From Candidatus Bathyarchaeota archaeon (GTDB lineage Archaea; Thermoproteota; Bathyarchaeia; Bathyarchaeales; Bathycorpusculaceae), in NCBI GenBank assembly GCA_003601785.1, contig PIYA01000051.1, positions 1 to 6,774 of the forward strand: 6,774 bases of DNA, written 5' to 3'. Position numbers and translations under genes: made by a program. Each line of letters opens with the position of its first letter. Position 1 is the first letter of the stretch. The notes beneath the pieces are model-generated. The model did no database searches, had not been told where the DNA came from, and worked only from the letters and a program-made list of their open reading frames with translations. Below, one piece after another: positions 1-4,146 of the stretch.

Positions 1-408
1 AAAAATCTTGGTTTAAGTTATGAGTATCGCGTGGCTTCAGCTCATAAGACTCCGCGGAAAGTTTTGGAAATTCTCAAAGAATACGAAGGGGAAAAAATTG
101 TTTACATAACGGTTGCTGGAAAATCTAACGCTTTAAGCGCCTTTGTCGACGCGAACACGGTGAAACCCGTCGTTGCTTGTCCACCTTACTCTGAAAAGTT
201 CGCTGGAGCAGACATATACTCGTCGCTCAGAGTCCCCAGCGGAATAGGCTCCGTCGTAACCTTAGAGCCTGAAGGCGCCGCTATCGCCGCCGCTAAGATT
301 TTCGCCTTGGAAGACGAGGATGTTGCCGAACGCGTCAAGAGTTATCAGCTTGACAAGAAGCTGGCGGTTGAGAGGGCTGACGAGTCCGTTAGGAAATCTG
401 AACAGTGA
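1..408 (+). CDS. purE: Class II PurE, AIR carboxylase (5' end missing)
   Basis: The enzyme carboxylates aminoimidazole ribonucleotide (AIR) in cytosolic de novo purine synthesis. The frame is open from base 1, so the N-terminus lies outside the window; an internal GTG at 31 is not the real start because conserved PurE sequence precedes it. Counting from base 1, I see SAHKTP (13-18), VAGKSNAL (38-45), NT (52-53), CPP (60-62), SSLRVPSG (74-81) and a C-terminal EGAAIAAAKIFAL segment. The AGKSN, CPP and SSLRxPSG pattern matches the AIR-carboxylase domain of animal PAICS. Bacterial class I PurE instead has a Gly/Ala-rich AGGAAHLPG motif. Class II enzymes use AIR and CO2 directly, without the ATP-dependent PurK. 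The tail after residue 100 is charged and helical, as in PAICS. purC follows in the same frame after one stop and two sense codons, which suggests one operon. The class II assignment rests on remembered family motifs and I am fairly sure of it. Confidence 0.93.
   Translation, partial: KNLGLSYEYRVASAHKTPRKVLEILKEYEGEKIVYITVAGKSNALSAFVDANTVKPVVACPPYSEKFAGADIYSSLRVPSGIGSVVTLEPEGAAIAAAKIFALEDEDVAERVKSYQLDKKLAVERADESVRKSEQ
405..408 (+). promoter_or_regulatory. Weak purC ribosome binding site overlapping the purE stop
   Basis: GTGA, part of the archaeal GGTGA core, contains the purE TGA stop (406-408) and lies six bases before the purC ATG. The purP gene in this window has GGTGA at the same six-base spacing. 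A site made from the upstream stop codon suggests translational coupling of purE and purC. The match is short and could be chance. Confidence 0.4.
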
Positions 409-414
409 AAGCTC

Positions 415-1467
415 ATGGGAAGCGTGAAAGACCTAGAGGTAATCAAGAAACCTACAAGAGATAGAATGGGTATCGGAAGGTTCCACTTTTCAGACCGTTA
501 CTCAGTTTTCGACTGGGGTGAAATGCCAGACCACATCCAAGGAAAAGGAGCAGCCCTATGCATCATGGGAGCCTACTGTTTTGAAAGGCTTGAAGAAAAA
601 GGAGTAAAAACTCATTACAGAGGCTTAGTCGCAGAGGATGGAAAACTTTTAACGTTTGAAGAGTTGGAGCAGCCGACAAACATCATGGAGTTCAACCTCG
701 TCAACGTGTTCAAGCCTAAAACATACGTGGAAAACGGAAAGCTCAAATACGACTACAGCGTGTTCACACCAAGCCTCAAAAACTACCTGATCCCGCTGGA
801 GATCATATACAGAAACGGACTGCCTGAAGGCTCCTCGATTTTCAAGAGACTTGAAAAAGGCTTAATCACAATTGAAGATTTAGGCTTAGACCACCACCCG
901 AAACCTGGAGAACACCTTTCAAAGCCAATTTTTGACGTAAGCACAAAGCTTGAGGAGAGAGACAGATACATCACATGGAGTGAAGCTCAAAAAATTGCAG
1001 GTTTAACCGACGACGAAGTGAAAGAGATTAAGGCTTTGCTTTTAGAGGTGGATGAGACGATAACGCAGATTGCTTCAGGGGCTGGCTTAAACAATGATGA
1101 CGGAAAGATAGAGTTGGCTTTTAACCCTAAAAGAGAGCTTATGGTCGTCGACGTCGTCGGAACCCTAGATGAGTGTAGATTCACCCGTGAAGGATTACAC
1201 GTGAGCAAGGAGGTTGCGAGGCAATTCTACAGAAAAACAAGCTGGTATCGAGATGTGGAAGAAGCCAAGCGGAGAGCTGAAGCTGAAGGGGTGAAAGATT
1301 GGAGAGAACTGTGCAAGTCGCAGCCTCCAAGGTTAGACCCGCAGCTTAAAAAACTTATAAGCGACATGTACATGGCAGCGGCGAACGAGCTGACAAACCA
1401 CAGGTTGTTCGATGTTCCACAGCTTACGGAAGTGTTAAAAAATATAGGAAGATTTTACGACGGTTAA
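415..1467 (+). CDS. purC: SAICAR synthetase PurC (long archaeal form)
   Basis: This protein (350 aa) is predicted to join CAIR and aspartate with ATP to form SAICAR, the step after PurE. Visible motifs are an N-terminal GRFHFSDRYSVFDWGEMPD segment (21-39) followed by GKG (43-45), corresponding to the FTDRISAFD...GKG region of the family. Next come PLEIIYRNGLPEGSS (127-141), PxExxxRNxxxGS in canonical PurC, and STKLEERD (176-183), the STKxExxD substrate/nucleotide region. VVDVVGTLDECRF (244-256) corresponds to the IDExxTPDSSRF metal-binding region. Canonical bacterial enzymes are about 240 aa; this one has extra sequence near 140-175 and 195-230 and a helical C-terminal tail. A valine (V247) occupies a place where many homologues have an acidic residue; I cannot tell whether this is normal for the subfamily. 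The ATG at 415 is the first in-frame start after the purE stop. The gene is probably cotranscribed with purE and ends by overlapping the convergent purP-like gene. Confidence 0.93.
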   Translation: MGSVKDLEVIKKPTRDRMGIGRFHFSDRYSVFDWGEMPDHIQGKGAALCIMGAYCFERLEEKGVKTHYRGLVAEDGKLLTFEELEQPTNIMEFNLVNVFKPKTYVENGKLKYDYSVFTPSLKNYLIPLEIIYRNGLPEGSSIFKRLEKGLITIEDLGLDHHPKPGEHLSKPIFDVSTKLEERDRYITWSEAQKIAGLTDDEVKEIKALLLEVDETITQIASGAGLNNDDGKIELAFNPKRELMVVDVVGTLDECRFTREGLHVSKEVARQFYRKTSWYRDVEEAKRRAEAEGVKDWRELCKSQPPRLDPQLKKLISDMYMAAANELTNHRLFDVPQLTEVLKNIGRFYDG

Positions 1468-2897
1468 GTGACTATCTCGTGTAGCTGGTTCCTCTTCCAT
1501 GCACGTCGAATTTCAAGGGCTATGCGGTCACCCATGCTCATAATCTTCTTGTACTTCGCGTTTGCATACTGTGAGCCTATTCCCATGTGAACGTTCGTTC
1601 CGCCACCGTGTCTCAGCGCGATGTCTTGCGTCACCGGAATATGCATGTAGGGGTTTCTCTCCTCTGGAACATCGTACAAGCCGTAGTCAGCCGCTGTTTT
1701 GGCTTCAACACCGCTCGTGAAGTCAAGCTTAACCACGGGTTTAAGCTCATATTTGGATATGCGGTCCCAAGTGATGAGCGTCTGCAAGCACCAAGCGCCT
1801 ATTATGCCCGGGTAAGCGTGTTCTCTGCAAGCGAGCAAGAAACGGTCTGCGTATCGGTGGACGTCTTTCAGCAATGACTCTCTCAGGCTTAACAGAGCGT
1901 GAGCTGTAACCTCGAAGGATGGAATCTTCTTGATTTTTTCCTGGACATCCGCTGGCAGCCTTTTCAAACCGTCTAAGATTGTTTCTCTCCGCTCGTCTAT
2001 GGATAAGAACTGATTTGCCAAGCAGATTCTCGCCTCTTCCAAGTTCACATTGTAAAGCTTTGAGAACCAGTCATCCACATCTCCCCACTCACTCTTCGCG
2101 TCTAAGGGTGAGAAGAAGAAGTTGAAGTTGGCGTGAGGACCGAGAACTATCTGTTCAACACGAGCGTTCTCCAAAGATTCCCTGTTCAGGTTTCCAGCAG
2201 CCACCTCCCTTGCAACCTTCTCCTCCAAATCTTGCGAGTTTGCGGCAAATATGAACTCTCTCTCGAAGGCTCTGTGGGCGTGTTCAGCCTTCATGAGCAT
2301 GGGCTCTTCAATTGGCTCCTTGAATCTTATCCCGCCTTCATAGACCTCGTACTGGTAGGATTTCGGGTATGGGATGCCTGCTTGTTCCGCGAACCAGTAG
2401 TAGTCTCTTTCGATTTCACCTCTGTTTTCAATTTTCAGAAGAAGCCTGGAACCAACTATCGGAACGCCATATTCGTTTTCAATCACGCTGCAGTGTTCGT
2501 CTCCGCCGACATATACGGAGAAAGCTCTGTTCGGAATCTGCAAACACTCCAAATCGATAAGCTCATCCACGTACTTGACTATGTCAGAGTACCTGTCAAG
2601 AATCAGAATCACACTTCTCCAGTCATCATTCTTGTTTATGTCTTTAGGGTCGTTCACAACGCGCAGATCTCTGCTCACGGTTTTAGGTAAATCTTCCATA
2701 GGCTCTTCAGGCTTTCCAACCATCGGATTCTGAAGATAAATTCTTGCTCTGCTAGGCGTCGTGTATATTATGCTTCTCAACCCGTAGTTGCGTTGTCCCT
2801 GCCAAGCATCCAAGGCTGAATGGGAGCCAAGGTTTAATCCTATAGGTTCTTTATATCTCCTAACTATCTCCTGCATCTCTTCTCTTTCGACAACCAT
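1464..2897 (-). CDS. purP: PurP-family ATP-grasp protein, long and divergent (possible FAICAR synthetase)
   Basis: PurP enzymes use formate and ATP to convert AICAR to FAICAR, replacing the folate-dependent PurH step in many archaea. This 477-aa protein has the N-terminal DUF1246-like signature LGSHSALDAW (23-32), a central VEQIVLGPHANFNFFFSPLD (247-266) like the EEYVVG...YSPL segment, RESLLKD (339-345), and PGIIGAWCLQTL (363-374) like PGMIGPFCLQSL. It ends with the DUF1297-like HGGGTNVHMGIGSQY (430-444) and SMGDRIALEI (454-463). It exceeds the roughly 360 aa of typical PurP, with extra residues at about 267-335 and 376-425. Where typical PurP has a Gly-rich ATP loop (KFPGARGGRGYF), this protein reads KAEHAHRAFEREF (203-215). 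Family membership is well supported, but the enzyme activity is not; it may be a paralogue. The context next to purE and purC supports a purine role. I chose ATG at 2897 over the adjacent TTG at 2900 because GGTGA lies six bases before it. Confidence 0.85.
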   Translation of the reverse strand: MVVEREEMQEIVRRYKEPIGLNLGSHSALDAWQGQRNYGLRSIIYTTPSRARIYLQNPMVGKPEEPMEDLPKTVSRDLRVVNDPKDINKNDDWRSVILILDRYSDIVKYVDELIDLECLQIPNRAFSVYVGGDEHCSVIENEYGVPIVGSRLLLKIENRGEIERDYYWFAEQAGIPYPKSYQYEVYEGGIRFKEPIEEPMLMKAEHAHRAFEREFIFAANSQDLEEKVAREVAAGNLNRESLENARVEQIVLGPHANFNFFFSPLDAKSEWGDVDDWFSKLYNVNLEEARICLANQFLSIDERRETILDGLKRLPADVQEKIKKIPSFEVTAHALLSLRESLLKDVHRYADRFLLACREHAYPGIIGAWCLQTLITWDRISKYELKPVVKLDFTSGVEAKTAADYGLYDVPEERNPYMHIPVTQDIALRHGGGTNVHMGIGSQYANAKYKKIMSMGDRIALEIRRAWKRNQLHEIVT

Positions 2898-2903
2898 CAA
2901 ATT

Positions 2904-2908
2904 TCACC
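2904..2908 (-). promoter_or_regulatory. Ribosome binding site of the purP-like gene
   Basis: On the minus strand GGTGA (2908 to 2904) stands six bases before the ATG at 2897 and only three before the in-frame TTG at 2900. The spacing favours the ATG as the true start, giving 477 rather than 478 residues. Confidence 0.7.
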
Positions 2909-2933
2909 AGTCGGCTAAAATTTGGTTTCCAAT

Positions 2934-2941
2934 GTTTTAAG
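2934..2941 (-). promoter_or_regulatory. Putative TATA box of the purP-like gene
   Basis: CTTAAAAC on the minus strand is preceded by an A-run that could serve as a BRE. With usual archaeal geometry (start about 26 bases downstream) transcription would begin near 2912, giving a leader of roughly 15 bases that just contains the GGTGA site. This is inferred from spacing; the box departs from the consensus. Confidence 0.4.
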
Positions 2942-2950
2942 TTTTTTTCA

Positions 2951-2960
2951 CAAATATTTG
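2951..2960. repeat. Palindrome CAAATATTTG upstream of the purP-like promoter
   Basis: This is a perfect 10-bp palindrome lying about ten bases upstream of the proposed TATA box. That is where an archaeal activator or repressor dimer could bind. It is AT-rich and short, so chance is quite possible. Confidence 0.3.
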
Positions 2961-2977
2961 AAAAACACGGCAGAAAC

Positions 2978-2997
2978 AAAGCGGATAATACCGTTTT
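2978..2997. repeat. Imperfect hairpin in the intergenic region
   Basis: AAAGCGG (2978-2984) and CCGTTTT (2991-2997) can pair over seven positions, including one G-U, around a six-base loop ATAATA. It lies upstream of the TATA box at 3026. I see no clear function; on the minus strand it could mark the end of a transcript entering from the right. Confidence 0.25.
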
Positions 2998-3025
2998 CGT
3001 TTATAGAACTTTCTTCTATACATCG

Positions 3026-3034
3026 TTATAAAAG
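3026..3034 (+). promoter_or_regulatory. Strong TATA box facing the candidate ncRNA
   Basis: TTATAAAAG is a close match to the archaeal TATA consensus and the best such element in the window. A start about 26 bases downstream would fall near 3055, where a GGGG tract begins. No credible protein gene follows on this strand before the convergent kinase gene, so the promoter seems to serve a non-coding transcript. Confidence 0.55.
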
Positions 3035-3046
3035 AGGAAAGCCTCT
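3033..3046 (-). terminator. Hairpin plus T-run, possible terminator on the minus strand
   Basis: Read on the minus strand, AGAGG, a loop CTTT and CCTCT form a 5-bp hairpin followed directly by TTTAT. This resembles a factor-independent terminator. If real, it would end a transcript coming from the kinase side or from the structured region. It overlaps the plus-strand TATA box, so the two readings compete. Confidence 0.25.
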
Positions 3047-3054
3047 AAATAATT

Positions 3055-3082
3055 GGGGAGAAGGGAGGAAGGGAGAGCGGGG
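3055..3082 (+). other. Putative G-quadruplex tract
   Basis: Four G-runs, GGGG (3055-3058), GGG (3063-3065), GGG (3071-3073) and GGGG (3079-3082), are separated by loops of four, five and five bases. This satisfies the common G3+N1-7 rule. The stretch 3055-3086 is all purine except C3078. It begins at the predicted transcription start and shares bases with the 5' arm of the long helix. A quadruplex in the RNA would therefore compete with that helix. Confidence 0.5.
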
Positions 3083-3197
3083 AAGGATGAGTGAATCCTT
3101 CAGTTGGATGTTCGTTGATTTCATCCCGCTGCTCTATGAGCGGAGAAGAGTTGCAAGACAGTGCAAAGTAGAAATCTGGCTTAACCCTTCCCCGCTT
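3055..3197 (+). ncRNA. Candidate structured non-coding RNA of unknown family
   Basis: AGCGGGGAAGG (3076-3086) is the exact reverse complement of CCTTCCCCGCT (3186-3196), with a further G-U pair at 3075/3197. This closes a domain holding three more perfect inverted repeats: GGATG/CATCC (3106-3110 with 3122-3126), CCGCT/AGCGG (3126-3130 with 3139-3143) and TTGCA/TGCAA (3151-3155 with 3162-3166). The GGATG and CCGCT arms share only base 3126. A strong TATA box lies about 26 bases before 3055. I tried to read it as tRNA, 5S rRNA, SRP RNA, RNase P RNA, box C/D or H/ACA RNA and saw none of their signature motifs. The strand is chosen from the promoter. The minus strand also has an AT-rich box (3212-3221) ahead of the same helix, so orientation is not settled. 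No T-run ends it on the plus strand, so the 3' end is the end of the closing helix. Existence of an RNA is an inference. Confidence 0.45.
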
Positions 3198-3230
3198 GTT
3201 GAATCATTAAACATTAAAAAGGTTGAAGCG

Positions 3231-3246
3231 AAAAAACAGGAAAAAA
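3231..3246 (-). terminator. Double T-run terminator of the kinase gene
   Basis: On the minus strand two TTTTTT runs (3246-3241 and 3236-3231) begin six bases after the kinase stop codon, separated by CCTG. Repeated U-tracts just past a stop are typical archaeal transcription termination signals. Confidence 0.6.
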
Positions 3247-3252
3247 CACAAT

Positions 3253-4029
3253 CTATGAACTATGTTGTTTAAGGAGACCGCAAGCCGTTAAGATTTTTTC
3301 AAAGTTTTCACGGTTCTTATCACGCTTGTAAACCCTTAAAGCCTTAATAAGCACCTTTTTATCCACTCCGCCTAATTTTTCAGCCACCCTTTCAGCGGTT
3401 ATCCCACTTATAAAGAGAAACTGACCCATCGATGTCACATTTGACACCTTCCTGTTCACACTCGCGGTTTCAAAATCAACAATAAACGGTTCACCCTTAC
3501 CGTCGATAATAACATGTTTTGGAGCGTGGCTCAGTTCTCCATGATCTAAGCCAGCCTTATCCAAACGCCAACACTGTTCCAAAACCTCACGCAGAACCCT
3601 TTTCACAACGTTTTTTCCCACGGGTTTTTCAAGCCATTCTGGAAGCAGTTCTCCGTCGATGAACTGCATCAGAAGGAAGTTTCTGCTGACGTCTAGGAGT
3701 TTTGGTCCAACTTTTACGGAGTTCGCTTTTTCTAACATTTCCGCTTCATGATACATCCTAGCACGGTCAGCGTCAACCCTTCGAATCTTCAACGCCGTTT
3801 TTTCGTTGTTTTTGTAGGCTGTTACGACTATTCCGACGCATCCCTTACCCAAAACTTTTAGTTTAGCAACCTCTTTTGCTCCTTTAAACTCTAAGGCTTT
3901 AACACCCAGTTTCTCCAGCTCTTTCAACCGCTTCTTAAGCTCACGCTTGTCAGGCTTCGGATAACACATAACAGATGCGTAAGGTTCCTCACCTAGCTTT
4001 TCAACGGGCACCCTTAAGGCTTTCTTCAA
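3253..4029 (-). CDS. RIO-like / COG2112-type archaeal protein kinase
   Basis: This small protein (258 aa) is predicted to transfer phosphate from ATP to an unknown cytosolic protein. After a charged N-terminal region it has a glycine loop LGKGCVGIV (60-68), the ATP-anchoring lysine in ALKIRR (K81) and a glutamate in YHEAEML (E95 or E97) for the salt bridge. The hinge-like stretch is LLMQFIDGELLPEW (119-132). The catalytic loop is LDHGELSHAPKHVII (161-175) and the metal motif IVDFETAS (183-190). The loop resembles HGDLSxxN of RIO kinases but has Glu165 where they have the catalytic Asp, and DFE replaces DFG. I believe this is characteristic of the COG2112 group, although I cannot check. There is no membrane segment or signal peptide. 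The TTG start at 4029 is supported by GAGG (4040 to 4037) seven bases upstream. The gene is divergent from EF-2. A link to translation is suggested only by position. Confidence 0.82.
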   Translation of the reverse strand: MKKALRVPVEKLGEEPYASVMCYPKPDKRELKKRLKELEKLGVKALEFKGAKEVAKLKVLGKGCVGIVVTAYKNNEKTALKIRRVDADRARMYHEAEMLEKANSVKVGPKLLDVSRNFLLMQFIDGELLPEWLEKPVGKNVVKRVLREVLEQCWRLDKAGLDHGELSHAPKHVIIDGKGEPFIVDFETASVNRKVSNVTSMGQFLFISGITAERVAEKLGGVDKKVLIKALRVYKRDKNRENFEKILTACGLLKQHSS

Positions 4030-4073
4030 GTTTAATCCTCTAGGCTGTTTATCTCTTATTCTTGAGAAATAAA

Positions 4074-4082
4074 CGTTATAAG
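4074..4082. promoter_or_regulatory. Possible shared TATA element between kinase and EF-2 genes
   Basis: CGTTATAAG reads as a TATA-like box on both strands (CTTATAACG on the minus). It would place starts near 4105 for EF-2 (leader about 40 bases) and near 4052 for the kinase (leader about 22 bases). The gap between the two start codons is 117 bases. TATA boxes can be bidirectional, but separate elements such as GTTAATAGG (4095-4103, +) or CGTTTATTTC (minus) may be used instead. Confidence 0.4.
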
Positions 4083-4110
4083 TGACATCGTAAAGTTAAT
4101 AGGAAACCCT

Positions 4111-4126
4111 CAGCACTAAAATGCTG
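4111..4126 (+). promoter_or_regulatory. Hairpin in the EF-2 leader
   Basis: CAGCA (4111-4115) pairs with TGCTG (4122-4126) around a six-base loop CTAAAA, inside the predicted 5' leader of EF-2. CCTC (4108-4111) just before it is also complementary to the GAGG of the ribosome binding site at 4136-4139. The leader could therefore mask that site, but the pairing is short. Confidence 0.3.
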
Positions 4127-4135
4127 TTTCAAATC

Positions 4136-4140
4136 GAGGT
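4136..4140 (+). promoter_or_regulatory. Ribosome binding site of EF-2
   Basis: GAGGT lies six bases before the ATG at 4147 and fixes that codon as the start, in preference to the internal ATG at residue 14. The N-terminal length also agrees with archaeal EF-2. Confidence 0.7.
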
Positions 4141-4146
4141 TAAAAA

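Noticed and set aside
1587..1877. Plus-strand open frame of 96 codons opposite the purP-like gene
   Set aside because: Antisense shadow of the real gene; low-complexity, unrecognisable product.
2133..2690. Plus-strand open frame of 185 codons opposite the purP-like gene
   Set aside because: It lies wholly antisense to a gene with clear family motifs and has no domain or promoter of its own.
3076..3130. tRNA or box C/D RNA reading of the structured region
   Set aside because: No GGTTCRANYCC T arm, no paired RTGATGA and CTGA boxes, and the loops have the wrong sizes.
2922..3272. Plus-strand open frame of 116 codons, with a shorter version from ATG 3087
   Set aside because: It starts at a TTG inside the purP promoter region, has no well-placed ribosome binding site, shows no recognisable domain, runs through the structured repeats and overlaps the end of the kinase gene.
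4122..4141. tRNA T-loop-like sequence TTTCAAATCGAGG before EF-2
   Set aside because: The flanking bases cannot form the T stem, and no acceptor or anticodon arms are present.
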